Shown here in pieces: positions 32,789-44,849 of a stretch of 64,000 bases of DNA. This DNA comes from Homarus americanus (Eukaryota; Arthropoda; Malacostraca; Decapoda; Nephropidae): assembly GCF_018991925.1 (NCBI RefSeq), contig NW_024735381.1, positions 719,501-783,500 of the forward strand, read 5' to 3'. The first letter of the stretch is position 1; the number at the start of each line of letters is the position of its first letter. The notes below the pieces were generated by a model. The model was not told the DNA's origin. It saw nothing but the letters and a program-made list of their open reading frames with translations, and searched no databases. Position numbers and translations under genes: made by a program.

Positions 32789-33439
32789 CCTGATATTCAT
32801 AATAAAAATAAAATAAAAATACCTGATATTCACAGTAACTTTCCGTAATCCCGAGTCATCTCGACTAAGGACTCCCGACAGTATCCCTTTGTCCTACAAA
32901 TTTGACTAAGGAGTATTCTTTGCATGAAGTACTGAAACCTTTACTGTATGATCTAAAAAATAAAACTGGGGATGGATGGTGTTCAGGTTGTGAAAGATGG
33001 AACAGATATCACTAGCAGAGACACCGAGTGATTTTTTGTCTGCAGACGACCCACCAGCCCGTGGTGTTGGAGGATTTTTGGAGTCCGTCACAGTTCAGGT
33101 TACTTAACATTCAAAGATACATCATTTTTTCTTATGCTCATATAATGCATTAGCCCATCAAATGCCTTATTTTCCCTGTGCAATTTTGTTTTCTGCCTAT
33201 GGTGAGTTCTTGATTGCAACACAAATGAATTTTGCAATACAGTAGTTGTGGCAGAACTTTTCGCTGAAATAGTAACCATGGTTTCCAAGACTAAGTTATG
33301 ACCAGCGTCAAGTATATTCACAATGCTGTAACGTTGATGGAGGAAAACCCTTGTGGAGTAATAGGGACCTTTATTTTATCTACAAATGTGAAATTCAGCC
33401 CAACTTAGACAGTGGTTAAGTCGGACCGAAGCGTAGTAT

Positions 33440-33672
33440 TCTAACATTCATAACATGTACCTGTCACCTTCTGTCATAACATGCACCTGTCACCTTTCTT
33501 TCATAACCTGCACCTGTCACATTTGTCATAACATGTACCATTCTGTCATAACATGCACCTTTCTGTCATAACCTGCACCTGTCACCTTTCTGTCATAACC
33601 TGCACCTGTCACCTTTCTGTCATAACCTGCACCTGTCACCTTTCTGTCATAACCTGCACCTGTCACCTTCTT
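33440..33672. repeat. Minisatellite, about 26 bp, upstream of the 33.7-kb gene
   Basis: About nine units of CATAACCTGCACCTGTCACC plus TTTCTGT, ending 15 bp before the splice acceptor. Confidence 0.9.
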
Positions 33673-33701
33673 CTCTTGCTGCAGAATCAAGAGGTTAGAA
33701 G

Positions 33702-34179
33702 ATGTACCTGGTGAGCGGCCTGGTGACGTGGGTAGCCGTGCTTCTGCTAGTGCTTCCCCAGCCAGCCTACACTGCCCTCAATGATCGGTGAGTATCCCCT
33801 ACCAAAGCGACCATGGACTGTTCGTTTTCTGTGGGGCTGATTAAAATGTTCTTATGGGTGAATGACTATGGCTGGCTGTAGTGGTTGTATGTCAATGGGT
33901 GTATGGATGTTACGTGTATAACAATGGGTTTATGTATGGTTGCAGAGGGTGTGCAGAGTGTAAACCAATGGGTGTAGAAGATGTATGATAATGAAAGCAT
34001 GGGTATAGAAAGTGTATAACAATGGATGTGAGTGGAGCTGGTGTATTTTTTTTGTGGGGATTAGCCCACCCAGGCACATGTCACTGACCCACATGGGGGC
34101 GAAAATTTAATAAGTATTCGTAGTAAATAAATTTTATAATAAAAAGTAAAATAAAATATTAATAATAATAATAACACTC

Positions 34180-34222
<43 letters not shown>

Positions 34223-34495
34223 AAAGAACTATAAAATATAGATAGTGAGAAACGCTATATGTATGTTGTTCTGTCAAGTAAGAGAAACAATTGAGACCCT
34301 GCTTCCAATATCTACCCAGGCGGTAGTACCTCCCTGTTTAGTAGCTGCCCACTACCTTACTACCTCATATGACTGGGAGTGTATGAAAATGGGTGAAGAG
34401 GTTGTATGACAATGGGTGTATGGATGTAGTAGGTATGGCAATGGGTGTATTAAGAGTAAATACAAAGAGAGAAACATAAAAATAGAGATAATCCA

Positions 34496-34547
<52 letters not shown>

Positions 34548-34703
34548 AAAACTATCAGTCTTCACATCACCAGGCCCCGGGTGAAGTGTCAGTCGGGTCA
34601 CCTGAGGCTGGAGGGCGGCACTGGCAAGAACATTACCCTGGTCACGCGAGGCTCCGGTGCTGTCACCATCAACGGGGTGGACGTGGCCGGCTCTCTGTCT
34701 TTG
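33702..34703 (+). CDS. 5' part of an unidentified secreted protein gene, two exons
   Basis: Exon 33702-33787 follows a strong acceptor (tctcttgctgcag) 16 bp before the ATG, so a non-coding 5' exon must lie upstream. It encodes a signal peptide (MYLVSGLVTWVAVLLLVLPQ) and ends in phase 2. Exon 34574-34703 continues in frame with PRVKCQSGHLRLEGGTGKN and a Gly/Val/Thr-rich, probably beta-strand segment, and ends in phase 0 at GTAAGT. Together they give 72 residues with no stop. No confident third exon is seen downstream, so the gene is incomplete as annotated. The first intron includes a (GA)n tract just before the acceptor. Family not recognised. Confidence 0.6.
34499..34544. repeat. (GA)n microsatellite
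   Basis: Pure GA, 30 bp before the acceptor of exon 34574. Confidence 0.95.
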
Positions 34704-34734
34704 GTAAGTACCTGATTATATGAGTATATTATAC

Positions 34735-35900
34735 GTTCTTCTCTCGGGGGATGATAACCCTCAGGGGTGCTGCATGTGAGGTTGATGCTCCTGTATGGTG
34801 TCGGGGGTCGCCTGCTTTTGAATAGTCGTCCGTCGCGGCAAACTTGTCCCTGACGAAACCTTGCAGACAGCATTGACCGTCGAGTCTATTGTCCTTGGCT
34901 CCTCGAATCTATTAAGTACAGGGCATGAATACACCCGTGTCGTCCGTGGGGTGGGGTGAGGGGCTATGGTCACCCCCGCTTTCCCAGGGTCACCTCCACA
35001 AGGCGTTAATGAAACCCTACCAAACATTATCCCATATTTTTTCCTTATAATTAATTGACAAACATCGGGCTGTGTAAAGGTTAGCTATAATAAGTTAAAG
35101 CAACCCACACTTTGACTTACCTGACAGGTGAGAGCATTGTGATACCTGTATTATTTATTATCAAACCTTGTGAAAATCTTGCGAAGGAGCAGCCTGAAGG
35201 ATAGAGGGTATAATTTGCATGTTTAATCTGTTATAACCTGCTCTGGTTTATCCTAATCCTACTGGACTGTAAAAGACGAAATTTGAGATTGAAAACTTGA
35301 ATAACAAAAAAAGGTGACTGTCGATTAACAGGTGTAACTATTAACACAGTAGCACCTTAGAATGTTACCAAGGAATCTATTGTTTTGTTACGAGACAGGC
35401 ATAGAAATTATTGTAGGTACTATATTGTTTCCTTAACCCCTTCATTACGGGGTCGCCTCTTTTTGGTAATTTATTTGGCTAACACCAGATGATTTTATTC
35501 AGCTCAGAGGGGAACCAGTACACACGTATTGCTACTACTATTAATAATACAGTAATATTAATGATAATAAGAATGAGTGAAGACTAAATAGAATATCGAT
35601 CACAAATTTCTGTAATATGATCTTCACAAATAAGTTTACTGAAGGTTAATAAGTCAAACTATATCATTATGCTCTTCTAAAACAAGCGTAATTTATTGCT
35701 ACATAAAGTCAAGTACAGAAGCTGCTAAACAAATTACTGGAATATCAATCATTGTAATTAATTTATTATTATTCGATTAGTAGACAAAAAATATTCACGG
35801 GTCGAAATTTTCTTCGAATAGGTAAAACGAGAAGTATTTAGATACATCATTATATGAAATACAATAACTATTTTTTTTAAGGAAAGGCGAGGTAATGGTT
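34735..35900. other. No gene assigned
   Basis: 34740-35030 is GC-rich relative to the flanks and open on the minus strand for 88 codons without splice support. The rest is AT-rich with no signal. Confidence 0.35.
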
Positions 35901-35984
35901 ATTACATTATGCCCTATTTTTAACATCTATCTTCATCATCATCATCGTCTTTTTCATTTTCTTTCGGTGGCAACATTTGGCCTT

Positions 35985-37425
35985 TTAGTCATCTTTCGGC
36001 TTTTTCTCTTTATTGTCATCCTTATCGCCGCCTTTGTCGTCCTTATCGTCCTTCTTCTTATCATCTTTCTTGGCATTATCATCATCATCATCATCGTCAT
36101 CATCATCATCATCGTCTTCGGCGCTGTCCTCGTCCTTGTTATCATCTTTATCTTCTTTTTCATCATTATCTCTGGAACAATAGATAATAATGAAAAACTT
36201 TTGCCCTAATTAGATCAAGAAGTACAATACACTTATATCAAACTCGGTATATATATATGTTATAAATTCACTCCTCATTCGCTATACATCCCGCTATACA
36301 TTCAATATAAACCCCCCAAAATATGATCTTGATTTAGAGTACCGAGGCTTCTATCCACAAGTGTTATTTTAGAGCACTGGATCATCCTGTCATAATTACT
36401 GTACTGTACTTATTGCCGGTAGTTACTCTTACCTCTTGAACCTGTGGGACTCATCCTTGGAGGTGCGGCGGCCTTCCGTGGCTGTCATCATTATCGCCAG
36501 ACCTATTAACATTAGCAGTGACAACCTGGAGAAGAGGAGGATGATGATGAGGAATATAATGATGTTTGTAATGTGAAGTGGTTTAGATTTGTACACCTTC
36601 CCACTTAAAGAACTACAACTGTATGCGTGCACTTGTGTTCATGTTTATAGGTTTGCATTACCAGATATCATATGAGTTCCTTATTCAGCATTTATCAAGG
36701 TCAAGGAGTTACGTGATATTGAGCGATGGTGGATTTGTTCACCTTCATTACGAACCATTTATCTTCTCTGCTCTTACGGACAAAGTTATAGGTACAGGTA
36801 TAATTGATAAGATTTGGGATGTAAAGGTGAGGAATATCACCCATAAGTTACAGGATATTGATGTAATTAAGAGAAATAGAATAGGTTTGGGTGTAATAGT
36901 TTGATGGGATAGTAATTCAATAGTAGGAGATGATACTGTTTGAGAGTCGGTAGAGAACTAAGTAGACTAACATAACTGAAGGCACTATAGTGGGTAATTG
37001 GCATGACTTAACATACACCGATAAGAGAAAAAGATATTGATTAAAATTCGATTGAAATTGGTTTAAAAAAAAAACTCAAGTTGATAAAAGAAGCAGATAA
37101 AATTGACCAATATTTGACAACTGAAAATTGAGTGGATGAACAATACACATATATGATATAGAAGGAATTGAACTCACAGGATCACAAGAAGATTAGCCTC
37201 CCCAGCTTTCTTCACTGGATGGATTAAACACACACTCGCTAACTGAGGGGTTTAGGTTAGGTTAGCGTTGAGGTAGTTAATCTCACGGTGAAATAAGCTG
37301 GGGTACTAATGTTCATATGGTCCAATGTACAGTGCATATACAAACGGTATCTAAAAAAATAACTTGAAAGTATAATGAAGCGAAATGGATAATCAAATTG
37401 CTAGGTAATGAGATACTCACTTCAT
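35985..37425 (-). CDS. Secreted acidic proprotein, Asp/Lys-rich mature peptide (array gene 1)
   Basis: Minus-strand exons 37421-37425 (ATG AA), 36433-36525 and 35985-36171 splice in phase 2 twice to give 94 residues. Exon 2 encodes a hydrophobic signal peptide (LSLLMLIGLAIMMTATEG) and a short basic pro-region ending HRFK; the final Arg codon is split by the intron, making an RFKR convertase-type site. Exon 3 encodes DNDEKEDKDD and then a run of 13 Asp, followed by Lys/Asp repeats ending KKPKDD. Every junction has GT/AG. The alternative frame of exon 3, rich in Met/Ile/Thr, is a shadow. The poly-Asp suggests divalent-cation binding. It has the same exon plan as the genes at 41.3 and 49.5 kb. 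Confidence 0.8.
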
Positions 37426-37492
37426 GCTGATGTCTGTGTGAGTCGCAGGGTGAGGGCAGGGGTGATTGAAGTGCTTGGCAGGTGTGAGGAAC

Positions 37493-37503
37493 ACTATATA
37501 CTG
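37493..37503 (-). promoter_or_regulatory. TATA-like box of array gene 1
   Basis: On the minus strand the sequence CAGTATATAGTG lies about 70 bp upstream of the ATG at 37425. The other two array genes have TATA-like sequences at comparable distances. Confidence 0.45.
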
Positions 37504-37619
37504 TAGCCGCGAGCCGCTCCACCTCCCACTGGCCTTCACTATAGCTACCACATGTCACCAGTACCATAATGTGAAGCCTTAGGTATATATGTACGTAAAT
37601 GTATAAATTCATATACACA

Positions 37620-40600
37620 GAGGTAAAAACTTACATACAAACACGTACACACACACACACACACAAATGCATGTATGTGTGTAAATGTAAGTACAAGTTG
37701 AACCCTCTAATCAGTGGGTACCCTCGGGACATAATCGGTGCATGACCGTAGAAAATTTGTAAACCACAAAAGGTCGACTAAAGTTTGGTTAAATAATTAC
37801 TCAACTTTGCTGTTTATACTCGAAGTAGAAACACATTTCAGGTTAAGGAAGTTGAATCGTCTTAAAAATGTTCTAAATTGATGACACATTCCGGACAAGA
37901 AAAAAAATATTACAATTATTCTCACAAAGTAACATTTAATATACAAATCCGAGTTAATGATACATACGCATAATCCCCCAACCAGTATGTGAGGCAGATC
38001 TTTATATATGGTGAGTTTGTCTCCAGTATTGTGTGACATAATAGCAAGTTTTTTTAATATGATGAACAAGAAGGGAATAATACATCGTGTAACTATGCAA
38101 CCTCGCTGTGGCTGAACACTATACAGCCCGTGTCTTAAACGAGCAACACTACACCCCACTGCGTGTAACCTCCTGAAAGTGAGATATAGCGTGAAAATTC
38201 TTAAAAAAAAGGAAAATAAAAACAGCCTTCATAAAACGGCAGTAATTACTTTAATGTATTACCTACTACTGTTGACTAACTTGACGTTTAATACTGTACA
38301 TTATAACAAAATCGTTTCTTTCGCCCAACAAATAAATATTCATAGTATCACCTACAGTTAATTTCGTTTTTTTTTTTTACATTTATAAGATAAAAATCGC
38401 AAGACTCCACACTATAGGCGATGTAGAAAAGTGAATATCAATAAGTCTACAAAATACAGCGTTATTTAATAGAAGAGAACGTGACTGTCACACTCAGATA
38501 CATATCAGGGTACACAGGTCTCAGAGGTCCTTTCAATGTTGACAGAAAGGAACGAGGGTGATGAAAAATTGGTCATAATATTGTTAACTGTAGGATGATC
38601 ATGAAACTGGCAGTGCAGGACGAGTGTTAGAGGATTGCTTCATCGGGTCAGTCAGTCAGTCAGTCAGTCAGTCGCAACTATTTAGCCAGATAATCGGTAA
38701 AAATAGTCGATGCATCATCACCTAAAAGATTCACCCCCAGATTATATCACCTTAAGATTAACCACTCTTAACACTACCTAAGGGGGGGTGGGGGGGGGAT
38801 ATGTTAGGTGGTTAGATCAGTTTAGGTTAAGTTAGATTAGGTTCGTTAGGTTAGATTAGCGACAGTTTAGGTTAGGTAAGATTAGCGGTTGTTTAAGTTG
38901 GGTTTGATTAGGTTAAGTTACGTTACGCGACATTTGGGTGGGTTAGTGTTGTAGTTAACCATGAGATGAAATAAGGGGGAGTGGGGGATGATTCTTCAGG
39001 TGATCCCAATCAACTTAAGAATCTCTATGAATCTGTATGACAGTGGATTGAGCCGTTTTATAAGACCATAGTATCTAATCTTCGTCGGCAAACCTCTTCT
39101 CCTTTGATGGAAATTCCCCTCAAGGATTTTTTTTTTCCATTTCTTTATAAACTTTTGTTGACGTTTGTTGGAGGATGTCATAAATCTCGGAGTTGTCGTG
39201 ATGATGGTGGGAGACAAGGTTATAAAAGACACGAAGATCTGTGGTGATTGGGTCCTCCCCTCCGCCACCAGAGGGACACGTGACTTTTTTTTCTTTTTAT
39301 AAATGTTAAAAGACCCGTAATTCTTATGTTTAGTCTATAGTACACGCACACAGTTAGTTGTTGAACCACAGTAAAACATTACATGACTTTTAACACAAAC
39401 ATCCTCTCCACCCGCTTACCCCATTAAAGAGACAAGGGAACGTAGACGAGAAAGGAAAAGGAAGAGAGGAAAAGCGAGGAAAGTGAACGAAGGGGCAAGT
39501 AGAGATGAGAAAAAAGAAGGTAAGAACAAATGGAAAAGGGAAATAGAGAACAGTCTATGGAACCAAAGAACGACGAAGAAAGTGAAACAGGATGTGTGGG
39601 GAGAGGAACGTCCTCCCTCCTCCATTCTTCACGATCCTCCACTGATAAGATAAACGAAGGTTAACCAATCGTGATGATGTGGGGAATAATGACAATATCA
39701 CAGAAAAATATTTATGCCTTTTTTTCACATTATAAGTGTTGTGTACTATGTGCTTCAACTGCTAGGGCTTATTAAGCATCGTTGATTAGGTCTTAAATTT
39801 AGAGGCTTCAAATGCCATGGGCATGAATCACACTTCAAGATTTGTGAAGCACCGCTCAGTAGGGCTTAGTTTTAGCTGCTTCAACTGCCATGGCTTCTCA
39901 ATCACCATTCACGAGGTCTTTGGTTAAAGTGCTTCAATTACCAAGTGTAAAAGGTGGTCACTTACCTTGTCACTTCAGTAATACAACCCCAAATGCTGTT
40001 ATTCCTCGAACGCTTATAACTGGGAGAAAATCTTTATCATCTCGACCATCTTTTTACCATTAAAACAAAGACTGTTTATTGTCTCCTATTAATCTGTCCT
40101 ATAAGGAAAAAAGACAAAAGGTAAAGAAATAAGTTATCACATAAACGTGACTCAGGTATCCGGGTCACCTGCCTGTGAATAATTAGTGGGGCCAGGACTC
40201 GGGTAGACCACAGCCTTACACCCTCACGATCCCCCACATCCCGCTGGAGGTGTAGGCAGATCTTCCCATGACGTGAATATATAATACAACATCTAATTAA
40301 AATGGATACCATATGTGACGTTGTTAAGTGTGGCGCTTTTCATAGTGTATCCTTTTAGAAATCGGGACAGCGAGTGTTATTTTTTAAAAGACAAAGAAGA
40401 TTTATTATTCTATGTGATAAACCGAACACACACACACACACACACACACTACTAATGGGTCATGCTATTAGGTTGAATGAAGCAACAGTAACAAAACCAG
40501 ACACATTTTATACTTTACTGAGGAAGAAATGGCACCGTAAAAGAACGCATTTTATAACCGCCCAGATTGTCAGCCAATGAAAGGAAGGAGAGGGTCAGTA

Positions 40601-41250
40601 AAAATAAGTTATCTCATGGTATCCTTTATTAGGGTAAGCACTTGATATCGTAGTGGTGGTATGCAGTAGATGTGGTGTTGTGTTATCATATGGATGTCTA
40701 GTAATCACCATTTGGGGGGGGGGGTGGTGGTGAGAGGGAGTCATGATGTTATTGGTCTCCTGTGATGTTTTGAAGTTTATTTAATACAGTATTTATTCAT
40801 TTTTGTCATTATTTTTGTGTTATGTTTTGGTGATGTTGATGGTATTGTCATTGTGAGTGTTATTATTATTTTTTTTTTTTTGCTGTTATGCTGTTCTTGT
40901 TGTTTTCATTTGTGTTGAGTTTGTTATTTTGTTGCTGTTTTTTATAGCTGTTGTTGCAATGATACCATTTATACTATTATTGCTATTATCATTATTCTTA
41001 TTACCAATATCATGATCATTACTATCATTATTATTCCCCCAACACTATAAAAACAAAATTAACTTATCATTCTGCCTTTAGTAAAACAACCAATCCACAC
41101 TGCCTCATGTGCCTCTTTTATGCAACTAATTCAACACGTGAAAACCAACCAACAAATATATATATATATAATACTTGCATTAGAGTATAAACTACCCTTG
41201 GGTCTTGTTGCAAACGAATAGTGTATTGAGTTCACATTGCAAGTGATTAA
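37620..41250. other. Spacer between array genes 1 and 2, no gene seen
   Basis: Contains (GTCA)n at 38646-38672, TTAGG-like words at 38805-38950, a G-rich run at 38780-38800, (AC)n at 40430-40449 and a poly-T/AT-rich region at 40780-41050. Confidence 0.45.
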
Positions 41251-41339
41251 TTGACTTTTTTTTCCAGTGTTTTCTTCTTCACTTTCCATCTTTTGTTGTT
41301 ATTGGAAGGAGAAAGTGCGTTGTGTTTCTAGTTGTATGA

Positions 41340-43796
41340 TTATTTGCTTTCGTTGCTGCCGCTGTTGCTGTCGTTGTTGCTGTCTTCACTACTCCTATCT
41401 TCACCTCCTTCTCCACTGCTTTCGTTACTGTTATCTTCACCTCCTTCATCGCTTTCTTCACTGCTGTCGTCAAAGGTCGTAATGGTAGAGTCAGTGACCA
41501 TGGTGCCAGCATCTACTTGCCTGTAAAAGTTGATAGTGCAAAATACATTAATTAACCCTGTGAGTACGATTATATATCTCCCTTGAGTACGATGAATTAT
41601 CTCCCTTTAGTACTTTGGATTTGTCTAACCTTTAAATGGATGTCTATTTTCATCATTAACTGGTTGAGTTTAGTCATTAGCTGTTAATTCAGTCTTATTA
41701 AGTGATAATTTGGTCTCACGATTAAGTGGTCTTCCAGTTATAGTATAAACGGGCCAGTCAGTCATACCTTTAATTGGTCATCCATGAACTGTTAATATAT
41801 TGTTCAGTCCTCCCTTTAACTGGTCATACAGTCACAATCCCCACCCAAGTCACCAGTCACCCCTACCTACTCGTCTCCAGGATAGTCGTACCTCTTCATA
41901 CGACTCTTCAAAATGTCGAAGTCAAGCTCATCATCCATCTCAAAGGACGAATCACTCGAATCGCTAACGTCAAGGTAGAGGGCTGAGTTGACTGTCACCA
42001 GGGCCAGCAGACCGAGCAGAACCAGGGCGAACCTAGAGTGGGGCGAGGAGGTGAATGTTTAATGCATGGATAAAAAGTTACTGGGGAGTGCATGGGCTAA
42101 TGAAAGAGAAATTTCTGAAAGTATACCTCACGGATACTTTTAAACACACACACTGAGAGGCGATGGATGACAGTAAGAGGAAGTATAGTAACAAAGCCCT
42201 GACGTTCAAGAGCTTGCGAGGTGACTCCAGGGTAAGGTGTTGTTAGTGTGTACCCAGCTCTGTGTGTGTTGAATATATACATGCGTGTGTCTTTGTGTGA
42301 GTGCGTAAAGGGATATGTCATGTTACTAATATGTAAATTGCATTGGTTTAACACCGAAATAAGGTTTCAAATCAACTGGACTTGCAGCGAACAGTAAGAC
42401 ACTAAATCTTGTGGTTATAAGTTTCAGTGTGGTACCAATTGTTTCATGGCGCCAAACTCATCATAATACTATGGGTTCGATCACCCTAGTTCGTCATACT
42501 ATCTCAGTGTAACGTATACCCTCTTGTGATGTTTCCCCAATAATTACTCGCTCCATTCGATGTAAGATCCCTTTGATGATTGACATGGCGTTGGTATCCA
42601 TTTAAGACGTCCATTCCGAGTCATGTAATATAGGATATGAAGCCTCGGAGGATCCACATCGTTCGAAAAAGTATATACTCATTCATGCTCAAAGTTCGCG
42701 GATTTAGAGCTACCAACCGTTCCAAAACAGGTCGAGTAACATTGCTCAGAAAGCCTCGAATCACATCGACCCCCATGGCTAACGATACTTTTTGAGGTGG
42801 ATTGTACATTACACCCTCTGTGTCTGTAGCATCTTACTCGTGAAGTCACTATATCACAAGCTGACTTCACCACCAACAGCCATCAGGATGTTAGGATGAA
42901 GATAGTGACAAACGACAAAGAACAAGATGGACACGACGATAGCGACAAACTCTTTACATTAACATTATAAACATATTATTCAAGGCCAAGTGCAACACAC
43001 TACTCTGAAATAATCTACACATTGAGGTAATTATATATAACTTTAGTTAATTGGACGTGTTTACCCGCAATAAAAAAAATCCTTCAAATGCGACAAACAT
43101 CCATCAATAAGGTCAGAAAGGTCGGGTGTGGGTCAGTCTATACACAGTTTAATGACGTCACCTTCATTACAATAGGGCGAATATATCTTAAAATACTCTA
43201 CATAATTCAATGAACAATTTGGGGTAAACTTTTCATTTATGGGGTATAACTGTGTAGGAGAATGACATCTTTACTTTAATATTACTCCATAAAAATATAC
43301 GCAAAATTAATCAGACATAAGTACAGAGTTAAGTGAAAACTAAGACTGTTGTACTGAAAGATACTGACCAACCAGGTGATTTCTGGCCCAGTTAATGAAC
43401 GGAATTGGTATATCGCACTAACGCGGACGGACGGATCGACGTACTACCGTTTTCAGACACCGCTGCCACACAAGAGAGAGAACTAGAGAACGTCTTTGAT
43501 TATAATATTTAATTACAACTTCAATACGGTATGGTCACGTCTCATTACTAAAGACAAATCGATGTTCACATCCGGGTGATATTGCTACCGTGAATATGAA
43601 CCAAAGGGCGGACGATCTATACTGAGAATATACTGATGCATAGAGGAAATACGACGCTAAAGTACACACTAATAGGAGTAATGCAAGATACCAACATGAT
43701 GACAAGACAGGCAATATCAGACGAGGACCAAACACACCCGAGGAACTAAGCTCCCTCGAGGCTTGATACTCACCTCATGTTGCTGGTTTGAGTCAT
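41340..43796 (-). CDS. Secreted acidic proprotein, Ser/Asp/Glu-rich mature peptide (array gene 2)
   Basis: Minus-strand exons 43774-43796, 41892-42032 and 41340-41520 splice in phase 2 twice to give 114 residues. Two in-frame ATGs exist (43796 and 43778); the second gives MRFALVLLGLLALVTVNSA, a canonical signal peptide. A pro-region SDSSDSSFEMDDELDFDILKSRMKR ends at an RMKR convertase-type site, with its last Arg codon split by intron 2. The mature part starts QVDAG and is almost entirely Ser, Asp, Glu, Gly and Asn (FDDSSEESDEGGEDNSNESS), with several Ser-x-Glu sites of the kind phosphorylated by secretory kinases. It resembles in composition acidic phosphoproteins of crustacean calcified structures, by analogy only. 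Confidence 0.82.
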
Positions 43797-43872
43797 GGGG
43801 TCGTAGTGCTGCTAGGGCCTGAAGATGCGACGGTGAGGAAGAGTGTGACTGTAGCAGGAAACGAGGAGTCGA

Positions 43873-43882
43873 TCTTTATATC
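43873..43882 (-). promoter_or_regulatory. TATA-like box of array gene 2
   Basis: Minus-strand GATATAAAG lies about 80 bp upstream of the first ATG (43796), matching the spacing in the paralogues. Confidence 0.5.
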
Positions 43883-44613
43883 TGAATAATTTATTGACAC
43901 AAGAAGAGTGCATCGTCACCCCATCCCACCTGCCAGGTACCACTACATAGGTGTACCTTTTTTTGTGTTTTTTTACCTGGAAACTAAATTATATCCATTA
44001 AATGATTTTATTTATGGTTGTGGTTATAAAATCAGTTTGTCTGTCATAAGTCTAATTATCTTTAACTATCTTCCAATAGTACAGTAATGGAAAATGAATG
44101 AGATGGATTACATGTTACCAATATCACAGGTGTTTCGCTCGTATGTCCTATACTTTTTTTTTAAATTAACGTTCGGATAATTACACACCCATGTACAGCC
44201 ACCAGAGGCGTTTCAACGATTATACAGTAATTCAATAATATTTTTGGTCCTTTTTCGTTTTGGTTATAAATTGAAATGTTTAACTCTTAGAATATAGAAG
44301 GTGTCCTAATCTATTTAACGTTTAATTAGTAGTTATATAATTAAGTTTTTCTCGCTAATAATAATAACAATTGGTCTTTTTCCAGCCTATTTTTTTTTTT
44401 GGGGGGGGGTTATATTTCATCTTCCCATTTCTCAACCTCTCCATTTTCTTTGGTATTATCAATGTTTTCTTATATTTTATCTTTTCTTTTTATCTATCCT
44501 TCCGATTTCCAAGTTGTAATTTTCTTTCATTTTTATATCAATCGTAATGTATAAATTTACTTTTTCTCTTCCGATTTTATATAGTGAAATGGTGTATTCC
44601 AGTCATTCCAAGG

Positions 44614-44826
44614 TTATTTTTTTTACACCCGAGATCCCACGTCCGGGAATTGTTCGACACCACAACTGCACCCAACCCACACGAGCACGTACTGATGATC
44701 ACTATCAGACCAGCCCAGTCCCATCAACAACTCGTAGTCAACCAAGGTGTTCACTCTCTGCTTATCTTACTTTTGCACTGTTACTATGTTGAAATGCCCT
44801 GTAATATGACCTTCTCCCCACCTTGA
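44614..44826 (+). CDS. Candidate 3' terminal exon, unidentified
   Basis: An open frame from the AG near 44614 reads HPRSHVRELFDTTTAPNPHE and continues with a hydrophobic end to a TGA at 44824-44826. AATAAA follows at 44937. Composition is protein-like and richer in GC than the surroundings. It could be a distal exon of the secreted gene at 33.7 kb, but the simplest phase does not match, so an intermediate exon would be required. It may equally be non-coding. Confidence 0.2.
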   Translation, partial: LFFLHPRSHVRELFDTTTAPNPHEHVLMITIRPAQSHQQLVVNQGVHSLLILLLHCYYVEMPCNMTFSPP

Positions 44827-44849
44827 TATATCATATTTATATCACTTAT

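Noticed and set aside
35954..36166. Met/Thr/Arg-rich minus-strand frame
   Set aside because: It is the wrong frame of exon 3 of array gene 1; the spliced frame gives the Asp-rich peptide with a matching phase.
42621..42809. Minus-strand frame reading DVIRGFLSNVTRPVLERLVA
   Set aside because: Protein-like in look but no initiation or splice context; possibly part of an undescribed repeat, not annotated as a gene.
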